From Blastopirellula sp. J2-11 (GTDB lineage Bacteria; Planctomycetota; Planctomycetia; Pirellulales; Pirellulaceae): a stretch of DNA of 64,000 bases. The position numbers and the translations under genes are program-made. Below, piece by piece: positions 9,622 to 18,085 of the stretch; the first letter of the stretch is position 1; each line of letters begins with the position of its first letter. The notes below the pieces were generated by a model. It ran no database searches and was not told the DNA's origin. It saw only the letters and a list, made by a program, of their open reading frames with translations. The stretch lies in contig NZ_CP097384.1 in NCBI RefSeq assembly GCF_024584705.1, forward strand, positions 434,001 through 498,000. Reading direction: 5' to 3'.

Positions 9622-9704
9622 TTATTCATCCGACCTGACGGACGAAAATAACGTAAGCTTCCCTCGACGTATCGAGTCTTCGCGACTCGGCGCCGCCGAG
9701 GCCC

Positions 9705-9732
9705 AAGGAACGGCAATGCCGTTCCTTTTTTT
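9705..9732 (+). terminator. Rho-independent terminator
   Basis: An 8-bp stem GGAACGGC / GCCGTTCC (9707-9714 with 9718-9725, extended by two A-T pairs), a 3-base loop and a run of seven T. It lies 84 bases after the pterin dehydratase stop. Confidence 0.9.
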
Positions 9733-9757
9733 ATTGAAGAGCTTCGCTTTCTTCGAT

Positions 9758-9793
9758 ATTCGTCATTGAATAGAGACCGCATTTCCCTCGCTT
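9758..9793. repeat. Decayed half of the REP element seen at 28995-29192
   Basis: This stretch matches, with a few changes, the right arm and adjoining interior of the inverted-repeat element at 28995-29192: both contain ATTCGTCATT followed about 13 bases later by CGCATTTCCCTCGCTT. There is no partner arm here, so it looks like a solo or decayed copy. Confidence 0.55.
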
Positions 9794-9817
9794 CCGTTCT
9801 TATTCCTCAGGTGGATC

Positions 9818-10201
9818 GTGGATCACGCAAGTTACTCGGACGATCTCGTTCCGTCTCCTGCGCGTCGTGTACCCACGGCGGCGCACAGCGGAGAACTGTT
9901 GCCGCCGCAGCAGCAATACGTTCCACCACCATCAACCAGCGGTTTCCAACATGCGTTTGAATACACCATCCGCAGCCCGGCGCTGTTGATTGTGCTGCTG
10001 TTGACGTTGGGCCCGATGGCCTTGCCGTTGGTGGTGATTAGTCCCAAGTTGGGCGTTTTAACGAAAGTGTTTCTGACCGTCGTGACATTAGGGCTGACGA
10101 TCGTCTTGCCGATTGCCCTGACGATCTATTTTTCGCATTTTGCAGTGATGCCGGCGCTCGATGCGATTCGCGACGCCAATCTGCGCGGGGGCGCAATTTA
10201 A
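9818..10201 (+). CDS. Small hypothetical membrane protein
   Basis: 127 residues from a GTG start at 9818 with AGGTGG just upstream. The first 50 residues are hydrophilic and Pro-rich (PPQQQYVPPPS). Two hydrophobic helices follow (SPALLIVLLLTLGPMALPLVV and VFLTVVTLGLTIVLPIALTI) and a short C-terminal tail. I do not recognise a family. It lies between the pterin dehydratase terminator and the aldo/keto reductase gene. Confidence 0.75.
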   Translation: MDHASYSDDLVPSPARRVPTAAHSGELLPPQQQYVPPPSTSGFQHAFEYTIRSPALLIVLLLTLGPMALPLVVISPKLGVLTKVFLTVVTLGLTIVLPIALTIYFSHFAVMPALDAIRDANLRGGAI

Positions 10202-10313
10202 CGTTTTGTAAAACGTCTAACATGTCGCCAATCGCGTAGGGGTTGTCTTCACGATGCAACTTCGTAGATTTCGTGGGGGACGATGATGTGAACGCAATCG
10301 AAGGAGCCAAGAT

Positions 10314-11276
10314 ATGCTGTTGCGCCCATTGGGAAAAACGGATCTACAAATTCCGCCGATCGTGTTTGGCGGTAATGTATTTGGCTGGACGCTGGACGAA
10401 GCGGCGTCGCTAGCGATGCTTGACCAGTTGCTAGAACGCGGGTTTTCGACGCTCGATACGGCCAACGTCTATTCCCGCTGGGCGCCGGGCAATCAGGGGG
10501 GCGAATCGGAAACGATCTTGGGCAAGTGGATGAAGGCCCGCGGCAATCGCGATCAGATCACGCTCATCACCAAAGTCGGGCATGACCTGGGGCAGGGGCA
10601 TCATGATTTGACCTCTGCTCATATCGCCGTCGGCGTGGAAGATTCTCTCCGCCGTTTGCAAACCGATCGCATCGATCTTTACTTCTCTCATTTTGATGAT
10701 CTGCGAACGCCGGTCGAAGAAACGATGGAAGCATTGGATAAGTTGGTTCAGGCAGGCAAAGTCCGTTGGCTCGGTGCGTCGAATCTTTCGGCAGAACGGA
10801 TCGAAGCGTCACTCGCGGCCAGCGCACAGCATAATTGGGCTGCGTACCATGTGATTCAGCCCGAATATCATCTGCTGGCGCGCCAGAAGTTTGAGACCGA
10901 ATACGCGCCGCTCTGCGAAAAATGGACGTTAGCCGCGATCACCTATTTCTCGCTGGCCAGCGGCTTTCTTTCGGGCAAGTATCGCAGCAGCGACGACCTA
11001 AGGCAAAGCCTGCGCGGCGGCCGGGTCGAAAAGTATCTCGACAACCCGAATTCGCCAAGCGTGTTAAAAACGCTGGAAGATATCGCAAACAAACACGATG
11101 TCTCCATGGCGGCGGTTGCGCTCGCCTGGCTGTTGGCGAAACCGACGGTCGCCGCTCCGATCGCCAGCGCCACCAAGGCCAGCCATCTCGACGCGATGAC
11201 CGCTGCGATCACCTTGAAATTGGAGAATGTCGACATGCAGTCGCTCGATCAGGCGTCGGCGGAGAAACGACCGTGA
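10314..11276 (+). CDS. Aldo/keto reductase
   Basis: 320 residues with the full AKR (beta/alpha)8 signature: LGKTDLQIPPIVFGGN at the N-terminus and the catalytic tetrad at Asp48 and Tyr53 (DTANVYS), Lys87 (ITKVGH) and His126 (YFSHFDD). The C-terminal NADPH-binding loop corresponds to VAAPIASATKASHL. It is an NAD(P)H-dependent reductase or oxidase of a carbonyl or sugar substrate; the specific substrate cannot be told. AAGGAG precedes the ATG at 10314. It converges with the histidine kinase gene, 8 bases away. Confidence 0.95.
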   Translation: MLLRPLGKTDLQIPPIVFGGNVFGWTLDEAASLAMLDQLLERGFSTLDTANVYSRWAPGNQGGESETILGKWMKARGNRDQITLITKVGHDLGQGHHDLTSAHIAVGVEDSLRRLQTDRIDLYFSHFDDLRTPVEETMEALDKLVQAGKVRWLGASNLSAERIEASLAASAQHNWAAYHVIQPEYHLLARQKFETEYAPLCEKWTLAAITYFSLASGFLSGKYRSSDDLRQSLRGGRVEKYLDNPNSPSVLKTLEDIANKHDVSMAAVALAWLLAKPTVAAPIASATKASHLDAMTAAITLKLENVDMQSLDQASAEKRP

Positions 11277-11284
11277 TGGCTGCG

Positions 11285-12727
11285 TCAACTTGGCGCTGCA
11301 ACGCAATTTACTGAAGTCGATTCGCACGGCAGTCGCAAGGTAAAACGGCTCCCGTTTCCTGGTTGACTGTCGCAGACGATGTTTCCGCCAAGCACGCCGG
11401 CGATGCGGCTGACAATCGTCAGTCCCAATCCGACGCCGGTTGTGCCGTTGCGTCGCGCGGACGACGAACGAAAGAAGGGATCGAAGATCGACTCCAACTC
11501 TTCGGGCGAAATTCCGACGCCGGCGTCACTGACCGTGATCTCCAATTGTTGAGCGGAAATCGCGTGCGTCGAGAGGGTGATCGGCGAGCCTGGCGGACTG
11601 TATTTCACGGCGTTTTGCAGCAGGTTGTCAATCGCTTGCGACAAGAGGGAGACGGAAGTTGTCAACGTCGCGTCGTGGGAGAGAATGAATGAAATATCGG
11701 CGCTGCGCGGGTGATGATCCCAGCGTTTACGCACGCTCTGGAGCCATGTCGTCAGCACCAGGGTTTCGCGATCAGGTAGTTGGGCGTCCCCTTCCGCTCT
11801 GGCGATGAAGAGGAGCGAGCTGACCATTTTCTGAAGTTCATCGGTTTGCTCGCGCAGCGTTTGCAACAGGTCTCGATATTCGGCTTCGCTACGTGGGCGA
11901 CGCATCGCGACATCGATTTGCCCCAGCAGAACAGTCAGCGGAGTACGCAATTGATGCGCTGCGTCACTCGTAAATCGCTGTTGTTGGTGATACGACTTTT
12001 GCAGTCGATCGAGCAAGTCGTTAAACGCCGCCGCCAACGACGCCAACTCGTCTGCGGGACGCGACACCGGCAACCGCGCGTCTGACTGAAAACCAGTAAT
12101 CAATCGCGTTTGATTCGCCATTTCGGTCACCGGGCGGAGCGCTCGGCGACAATAGGCGCGACCTACGACTGCGGCGAAGATCCAGAGAATCGTCGGTAGT
12201 CCGCATGCTAACAGCGCCAATCGCCACAAGTCGGCGTCCAAGCGGTAAGAGTCGTGAGCGACAGTCACGATCACGTGCGGATATTCATCGGAATCAAGTT
12301 CAAGCGTGGGCTTGGGGGCGGGCGCGACCAATCTTGACTGTAAAATTCTCCAATGTCCGAACCTGGACAAGTCGCCGGAATGCGACTGGATTCGCGAGCC
12401 GATTTTCAAGAGTTGGTGATCGGCGTCCGATTGAAGATTCAAGTTTCCAGACGCATCCACGACGCCGCTTGGTTCTTCGACAATCAACCAGCGGACTTCA
12501 TCTTGATCATCGCCAAGATGAATCGTGTGTTCGGAGGGTTGCCATTTCACCGCGTCGCTCTCCACTTCAATTGCGGCGGAGAGGACATGCAGCGAGTTGC
12601 GGAGGTGATCGTCGAACTCGTGATACAGGTGATGACGAATCAATACGTACATCGTCGCCGAATAGCCGATCAAACAGATCGCTAGCGCCGCGAGGAAAAA
12701 AATGGAGATTCGATTGACCAGCCGCAT
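11285..12727 (-). CDS. Membrane sensor histidine kinase (QseC/CusS type)
   Basis: 480 residues. An N-terminal helix (FFLAALAICLIGYSATMYVLI), a periplasmic loop of about 140 residues, a second helix (LALLACGLPTILWIFAAVVG) and a HAMP linker are followed by HisKA (AAHQLRTPLTVLLGQID, His in AHQLRTP) and HATPase motifs (N box DNLLQNAVKYSP, G boxes DAGVGISPEE and GVGLGLTIV). It should autophosphorylate and pass phosphate to the response regulator encoded 7 bases upstream in the same operon. The signal is not evident; this subclass often senses metals or envelope stress. Confidence 0.96.
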   Translation of the reverse strand: MRLVNRISIFFLAALAICLIGYSATMYVLIRHHLYHEFDDHLRNSLHVLSAAIEVESDAVKWQPSEHTIHLGDDQDEVRWLIVEEPSGVVDASGNLNLQSDADHQLLKIGSRIQSHSGDLSRFGHWRILQSRLVAPAPKPTLELDSDEYPHVIVTVAHDSYRLDADLWRLALLACGLPTILWIFAAVVGRAYCRRALRPVTEMANQTRLITGFQSDARLPVSRPADELASLAAAFNDLLDRLQKSYHQQQRFTSDAAHQLRTPLTVLLGQIDVAMRRPRSEAEYRDLLQTLREQTDELQKMVSSLLFIARAEGDAQLPDRETLVLTTWLQSVRKRWDHHPRSADISFILSHDATLTTSVSLLSQAIDNLLQNAVKYSPPGSPITLSTHAISAQQLEITVSDAGVGISPEELESIFDPFFRSSSARRNGTTGVGLGLTIVSRIAGVLGGNIVCDSQPGNGSRFTLRLPCESTSVNCVAAPS

Positions 12728-12734
12728 ATGAAAC

Positions 12735-13418
12735 TCAGGAGTCTTGTTCGGGTTGCAAAATGTAACCGCGATTGCGGCGAGTTTGAATGACGCGTGGACC
12801 GATCGCCTCTAATTTGCGACGGAGTTCTTTGACATGCACTTCGATCGTATTCGATAAACCGTCGAAGTGATCGCCCCAAACGGTCTCAAAGATCCGCGTG
12901 CGCGTTAGTACGGATCCTGGATGTTTGAGAAACAGACAGAGGAGTGAAAACTCTTTCGCGGTCAGATTCAACGGTTGGCCGTCACGGGTCGCTTGCTGAC
13001 TCGACAAATCGGCTTGAATGCCGAAGACTTCCAGCCTTAGGCTCGATTTTTGATCGGGCCGACGCAGCAAGGCCCGCACGCGAGCCAGCAGTTCATCAAA
13101 TGAAAACGGCTTGCACAAATAGTCGTCGGCGCCGGCGTCCAGACCTTCAACGCGCTGCTCGACGGCGTCGCGAGCAGTCAGGAAGAGAACCGGCGTCGTG
13201 CGATTCTGTTGGCGGAAACGTCGCAGCAAATCGACGCCATCTTCGCCGGGCAGCCACCAGTCGAGCAGGACCAGATCCCATGATTGATTTTGCAGCGCGA
13301 TGCGTCCCAACGCGCCATCGGCGGCCGATTCGACTTGATATCCTTCTTCGGTCAATCCGCGCAGCAGAAAATCGACGATGCGCGGTTCATCTTCGATAAT
13401 CAAGATACGGCTGCTCAT
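12735..13418 (-). CDS. OmpR-family response regulator
   Basis: 227 residues: receiver domain (phosphoacceptor Asp53 in LVLLDWWLPGEDG, acidic pocket EDEP, Thr in FLTARDA, Lys in CKPFSFDELLARV) and a C-terminal winged helix ending in HVKELRRKLEAIGPRVIQTRRNRGYIL. It is a DNA-binding regulator paired with the kinase 11285-12727, which begins 7 bases after its stop. QseB/CopR/TctD-like; target genes unknown. Confidence 0.97.
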   Translation of the reverse strand: MSSRILIIEDEPRIVDFLLRGLTEEGYQVESAADGALGRIALQNQSWDLVLLDWWLPGEDGVDLLRRFRQQNRTTPVLFLTARDAVEQRVEGLDAGADDYLCKPFSFDELLARVRALLRRPDQKSSLRLEVFGIQADLSSQQATRDGQPLNLTAKEFSLLCLFLKHPGSVLTRTRIFETVWGDHFDGLSNTIEVHVKELRRKLEAIGPRVIQTRRNRGYILQPEQDS

Positions 13419-13650
13419 GCGATAAGCGTCGGGTTTTGAAATCAGGGTTAGGCGAATCGTCTTCCTTCATTTTACCGTAGGAAGCGAATAAGGACCGATG
13501 CGGAAAGATAAAATCGGCTTCATGTTTGGAGATCTGCATCACCCCGGCGACGAACATGAAGAATATTTTAGATTCGCTTCAGGCTGGCCATACGTGCGAA
13601 GGATACGATCCAATCAGTCAGTGACAGCCTTCTATTTCAGCGGAGATGAA

Positions 13651-14076
13651 ATGATGCAATTACCCTTACCGATCTGCGAGCATGCGGCGATAGCCGAACC
13701 GCAACGCTATCGCTCGCTGACCGAGTTCGAGCGCCAGTGGCGCGAGTGGGATCAGCCCGATTCGTATCTGCGGATTGCAATCGTGGTGGCCTTGGAGGAG
13801 CATTTTTCGTGGCCTCTTTCCGAAGCGATTCGTCGAAAGTATCGTGGTTTGCAGTTGACGATTGTGACGAAGACGCCGCGGTTGCCTGGCCTGGAAAGTC
13901 GCGGTGATTTGGCGCTGCATTGCGTTTCGCTCGGCTGGCAGCGCATTCAATTCTCGCAGAATTGGGAGGAAGCGCTGGAGCAGCAGCGAGACCGTTTGAA
14001 TGGCCAGTGGATGCATGAGACGTTGATCCCTTTCGATTGGTCGCCGCAGAGACAACAAACGCCGAGTTGTCGTTGA
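13651..14076 (+). CDS. Hypothetical protein
   Basis: About 141 residues if started at the ATG pair at 13651/13654, which has GGAG seven bases upstream and where the composition becomes protein-like (MMQLPLPICEHAAIAEPQRY). The frame is open back to an ATG at 13498, adding 51 residues of unusual composition. Soluble, mixed alpha/beta, no recognised motif. It is divergent from the response regulator gene and 92 bases before the phosphoesterase gene. Confidence 0.6.
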   Translation: MMQLPLPICEHAAIAEPQRYRSLTEFERQWREWDQPDSYLRIAIVVALEEHFSWPLSEAIRRKYRGLQLTIVTKTPRLPGLESRGDLALHCVSLGWQRIQFSQNWEEALEQQRDRLNGQWMHETLIPFDWSPQRQQTPSCR

Positions 14077-14168
14077 GAATTGCCAGGCTTTGACTTTCTG
14101 TTCTGATTCAAACAAACTAGACAATTCCCGTTCCCCCCCATTCCCTCCTTCGCCTGCCAGGATTTCCT

Positions 14169-15428
14169 ATGTCGTTTGTCGATCGTCGTCGTTTCTTGCA
14201 ATCATCGCTGGGAGGAATTTCTGCTGTCGCGTTAGGAGGCGGCTTGCAGGCGGACGATTCTGCTTCGCCGGAAGGGGGCGCTCCGATAGCGCCGCATGAT
14301 TCGCTCTTTCTTACTTGGCGACAAGACCCGACGACAACGATGGTCATTCAATGGATCGGCAAGTCGGACGACGCAACCCAGATTGCTTACGCACCGTTGA
14401 AAGACGGAATGTGGAGAACGGCGCCGGTCATCGCAAAGCCGTTTCCAGATACCGACCGCTATGTGCTGCGATGCGAACTGGTAGGACTGACGCCGGGAAG
14501 CGAATACAAGTTTTTGGTCGGTGATGCGAAACAACGGTATCGCTTTCGAACGATGCCGGCCAAAGCGACCAAGGAGTTCTGTTTCGTCTCGGGCGGGGAC
14601 GCCGGCACCGGCAGGCATGCCGTCAACTCGAATCGAGTCGCGGCGAATCAGGATCCTTATTTCGTGCTGATCGGCGGCGACCTAGCGTACGACAACGGCG
14701 CTTCGCCAAAGACGTTTCTAAAGTTCCTGCAAAACTACAGCAGCACAATGGTCGACTCGGCAGGTCGTCTGATCCCGATGGTTAGTTGCATCGGCAACCA
14801 CGAAGTCCAGGGGCACTTTGGCGCGCGTCGCGATCAAGCGGGTAGCTACCTTTCGGTCTTCGATGCGTTTTATCAAGACGTGACTTATGGGACGCTCGAT
14901 TTCGGCGATTATTTAAGTTTAGTGATGCTCGATACTGGACACATCGCCGATATTCAAGGAGAGCAGACCGATTGGCTTGAGAAGACGCTCACCGCACGTG
15001 CTGAGATTCCACACTTGTTTGGGGTCAACCATGTCCCCTGCTATCCTTCCTACCGCAATCCGGAAGGCAAAGATGAGAAGCTGGGAATTGGCGAAGAGCA
15101 ACGCAAGCTTTGGTGTCCGCTGTTCGAGAAACATAAAGTCGACGTCGTGCTGGAGCATCATGACCATACGTTCAAACGAACCCATCCGCTGACCGATGGC
15201 CGCATCGATGCGAATGGCGTCCATTATCTGGGAGATGGTTCTTGGGGCCAATTGCGAGCACCCAAGCGACCCGAAGAACGTCCCTATTTGGCGAAAGTCA
15301 GCCAAGCGTACCACGTGACAGTCCACCGGCTCGAAGGGGATCGCCGCTTCCATGTGGCGATGGAAGATACCGGCAAGATTGCGGACGTGGTGACCACGGT
15401 CAGCAAACGAGCGTCAAAACGAGGATAA
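14169..15428 (+). CDS. Tat-exported metallophosphoesterase (purple acid phosphatase-like)
   Basis: 419 residues. The N-terminus DRRRFLQSSLGG is a twin-arginine signal. An N-terminal fibronectin-like domain (about 45-130) precedes the calcineurin-like domain with metal motifs GGDAG, IGGDLAYD, CIGNHE, GVNHVPCY and EHHDHTFKR. That order (GD, GDxxY, GNHE, H, GHxH-like) fits the PhoD/purple acid phosphatase superfamily, which uses a dinuclear metal centre to hydrolyse phosphoesters outside the cytoplasm. The last motif reads EHHDH rather than GHxH. The substrate is unknown; phosphate scavenging is the usual reading. Confidence 0.92.
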   Translation: MSFVDRRRFLQSSLGGISAVALGGGLQADDSASPEGGAPIAPHDSLFLTWRQDPTTTMVIQWIGKSDDATQIAYAPLKDGMWRTAPVIAKPFPDTDRYVLRCELVGLTPGSEYKFLVGDAKQRYRFRTMPAKATKEFCFVSGGDAGTGRHAVNSNRVAANQDPYFVLIGGDLAYDNGASPKTFLKFLQNYSSTMVDSAGRLIPMVSCIGNHEVQGHFGARRDQAGSYLSVFDAFYQDVTYGTLDFGDYLSLVMLDTGHIADIQGEQTDWLEKTLTARAEIPHLFGVNHVPCYPSYRNPEGKDEKLGIGEEQRKLWCPLFEKHKVDVVLEHHDHTFKRTHPLTDGRIDANGVHYLGDGSWGQLRAPKRPEERPYLAKVSQAYHVTVHRLEGDRRFHVAMEDTGKIADVVTTVSKRASKRG

Positions 15429-15632
15429 TGGTTCGCCGCAGCAGACTTTTTCGGTCGAGCCGGGGCAGACCGTAATGCACGAGTTCCCCGCTACGCTGCA
15501 CGCTTATTGGCTGAGAACGGCCGCAGATCGACCGACGACCGTCTCGGCGCAGCTAGCGTTCGAATATTTTTTTGCCGTAGCGGGGGGAAGTGGACTTCCC
15601 GCCGGAGCGCTTCGCGGTAAAAATTCGCGCAT

Positions 15633-16376
15633 ATGGCAAAATCGCTCCATCTCGATATTCTCCCTCAGCCCGACGAAACAACCTGCGGACCCACCTGCCT
15701 GCATGCGGTCTTTCGCTACTTTGATGACGAGCTGCCGCTGGCGCAAGTCATCCGCGAGACGCCGAAGCTAGAGGAGGGGGGAACGCTGGCAGTTTTGCTC
15801 GGCTGCCATGCGCTGCGCAAGGGGTACAAAGCGACGATCTACACTTACAATCTGACGGTGTTTGACCCGTCCTGGTTCTATCCTCCGACCGAACCGCTGG
15901 AGTCGGAAGAGGAACTCGCCGCGTTTCATAAGCGGCGGCTCATCGAGCGACTGCATGCCCAGTTGTTGGTGAAAGCCGATCCGAAGCTCCATACCGCCAG
16001 CCGCGCCTATATCCAGTTTCTGGAGCTAGGCGGCGTGATTGCGATGGAGGATTTAAAAGCCTCCTTGGTGCGCCGGTTCTTGAAACGCGATTTGCCGATT
16101 TTGACCGGGCTGAGCGCTACTTACTTGTATGGCACTCCCCGCGAATTCGGCGACGACTGCAAACCGGACGACGTACGCGGCTACGCCGTGGGGCACTTCG
16201 TCGTCTTGCATGGCTATGATAAAGAGGCCGGAACAGTCAGCGTGGCTGATCCCTATCTGCCCAATCCGCTGGGAGAGGAACATCACTACGATGTGAAAAT
16301 CGATCGGTTACTTTGTGCAATCATGCTCGGCGTCTTGACGTATGACGCCAATCTTTTGGTGATCGAACCCTGCTGA
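15633..16376 (+). CDS. C39-like cysteine peptidase of a RimK/GCS2 cluster
   Basis: 247 residues, no signal peptide. The papain-fold C39-like catalytic residues are visible: Gln12 as possible oxyanion residue, Cys18 in ETTCGPTCL, His188 in VGHFVVLHGYD and Asp206 in VADPY. Family members cleave peptides or act as transferases on amide bonds. Two ligase genes (RimK-like and GCS2) follow on the same strand at 113 and 132 bases. Comparative-genomic work on amidoligases described ATP-grasp, GCS2 and papain-like peptidase genes occurring together. I infer that it processes or hydrolyses the peptide product made by the two ligases. Start ATG at 15633 has no strong ribosome binding site. Confidence 0.88.
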   Translation: MAKSLHLDILPQPDETTCGPTCLHAVFRYFDDELPLAQVIRETPKLEEGGTLAVLLGCHALRKGYKATIYTYNLTVFDPSWFYPPTEPLESEEELAAFHKRRLIERLHAQLLVKADPKLHTASRAYIQFLELGGVIAMEDLKASLVRRFLKRDLPILTGLSATYLYGTPREFGDDCKPDDVRGYAVGHFVVLHGYDKEAGTVSVADPYLPNPLGEEHHYDVKIDRLLCAIMLGVLTYDANLLVIEPC

Positions 16377-16489
16377 CCAACTCGTACAGCAACCGCCCCG
16401 TTACCACCGATATTCCATCTCTGTTTGCAGCGCTCCGATGCGCTGTCGCGCTCCGCGGCGAAATCGCGGCAAGGGAGTGCTATTTCGCG

Positions 16490-17953
16490 ATGTCCGTTCT
16501 GATTGTCACTAACACGCCAGATGACTGGCCTGCCGAAATTGAAAATGTGCAAGTCGTCGCCGCCAACGACTATCTGACCGATTCCAAATTCAGCGAGTTG
16601 CGCGGCGTCAAAGTTTTTAATCTTTGTCGATCGTACAAATATCAGACGATCGGATACTACGTCTCGCTGCTGGCCGAAGCGCGAGGGCACAAGCCGTTGC
16701 CCAGCGTCACCGCCGTCCAAGATTTGAAGACGCACGCGATCGTGCGCCTGGCCTCTTCCGACCTGGAAAAGCTGATCGAGAAATCGCTGGCGCCGATCAA
16801 GTCCGAAAAGTTTGAGTTGAGCGTCTACTTTGGGCGGAACATGGCTCACCGCTATGATCGACTTTGCACGCACCTCTTTAACCAGTTTCAAACTCCGCTG
16901 CTCCGGGCCAGTTTTGCTCGCGACAAAAACGGCTGGCAGTTGAAGTCGATCAACGCGATCTCCACCAACGACGTGCCTGATCCGCATTGGGACTTTGTGC
17001 TGGAAGCGGCGCAGCATCACTTCGCCGGTCGCGGCGGCAGCGTCAAAAAGCGGGCCCGCGCTCGCTTTGATATGGCGATCCTGCACAACCCGGACGACGC
17101 TGACAAGCCGTCGAACGAAAAAGCGCTCGCCAAGTTTATCAAAGCGGCCGAAGCGCAAGGCATTCACGCCGAAATGATCACCCGCGACGACTATGGCAGC
17201 ATCGGCGAATTTGACGCGCTCTTCATCCGCGAAACGACCCAGGTCAATCACCACACCTATCGCTTCTCGCGCCGCGCCGCCGGCGAAGGCCTGGTCGTGA
17301 TCGACGATCCGCAGTCGATCGTGCGCTGCACCAATAAGGTGTTCTTGGCCGAGATCTTGGCGCGTCACAAAGTCGCGACGCCAAAAACGTTGGTTGTGCA
17401 GGCCGAAACGGCCGATCAGATCGCGCCGCAGCTGGGCTTTCCCTGCGTGCTGAAAGAGCCGGACAGCGCCTTCTCACGCGGCGTGGTGAAGGTAAAAAAC
17501 GAAGCGGAGCTGGGAGCAAAGCTGAAAGAGTTCTTCGAACATTCCGACTTGATCATCGCCCAAGAGTTTCTGCCGACGACGTTTGACTGGCGCATCGGAA
17601 TCATCGATCGTCAGCCGATCTACGCCGCCAAGTATTTCATGGCGACCGGTCACTGGCAGATCATCCAGCAGAAGGAAGGTAAGACCCGCTACGGCAAGTC
17701 GGAAACGATCCCGATCGAGCTGGCGCCGCGCAAAGCGGTGCAGGTGGCGCTGAAAGCGGCCAACCTGATCGGTGACGGTTTGTACGGCGTTGACGTGAAA
17801 GAGTCGAATGGCCATTTCAGCGTGATCGAAGTGAACGATAACCCCAACCTCGACGCCGGCTATGAAGACGCGATCCTGAAAGACGAACTCTATCGGCGCA
17901 TCATCAGCGTCTTTCTGCGGCGGATCGAACAGCGCAAAGCAGGTTTGTCGTAA
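16490..17953 (+). CDS. RimK-like ATP-grasp ligase with RLAN N-terminal domain
   Basis: 487 residues. The N-terminal 200 residues match the RimK-like ATP-grasp N-terminal (RLAN) type (VVAANDYLTDSKFSELRGVK, then NLCRSYKYQTIGYYVSLLAE). The C-terminal half is an ATP-grasp domain: IDDPQSIVRCTNKVFLAEIL, the lysine segment PCVLKEPDSAFSRGVVKV, FDWRIGIID, and the metal-binding end VIEVNDNPNLDAGYEDA. ATP-grasp ligases join a carboxylate to an amine through an acyl phosphate; RimK relatives add glutamate. AAGGGAG precedes the ATG at 16490. It lies between the C39-like and GCS2 genes. Substrate unknown. Confidence 0.93.
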   Translation: MSVLIVTNTPDDWPAEIENVQVVAANDYLTDSKFSELRGVKVFNLCRSYKYQTIGYYVSLLAEARGHKPLPSVTAVQDLKTHAIVRLASSDLEKLIEKSLAPIKSEKFELSVYFGRNMAHRYDRLCTHLFNQFQTPLLRASFARDKNGWQLKSINAISTNDVPDPHWDFVLEAAQHHFAGRGGSVKKRARARFDMAILHNPDDADKPSNEKALAKFIKAAEAQGIHAEMITRDDYGSIGEFDALFIRETTQVNHHTYRFSRRAAGEGLVVIDDPQSIVRCTNKVFLAEILARHKVATPKTLVVQAETADQIAPQLGFPCVLKEPDSAFSRGVVKVKNEAELGAKLKEFFEHSDLIIAQEFLPTTFDWRIGIIDRQPIYAAKYFMATGHWQIIQQKEGKTRYGKSETIPIELAPRKAVQVALKAANLIGDGLYGVDVKESNGHFSVIEVNDNPNLDAGYEDAILKDELYRRIISVFLRRIEQRKAGLS

Positions 17954-17977
17954 ACATAAAACACCAATCAATCGTAG

Positions 17978-17995
17978 GTCAGGCCTTGGCCTGAC
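17978..17995. repeat. Short palindrome between the two ligase genes
   Basis: GTCAGGCC / GGCCTGAC with a 2-base centre forms a perfect 18-base palindrome 25 bases after the RimK-like stop. There is no T run, so it is more like a dispersed REP unit than a terminator. Confidence 0.5.
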
Positions 17996-18085
17996 AAGCT
18001 TTCTATACGTATCGATTCCCATTTCGCATCCCGCTGCTAGACAGCCAAGCAGTGGCCCCCAAGTTTTTTCCATTTCGGTTTTACC

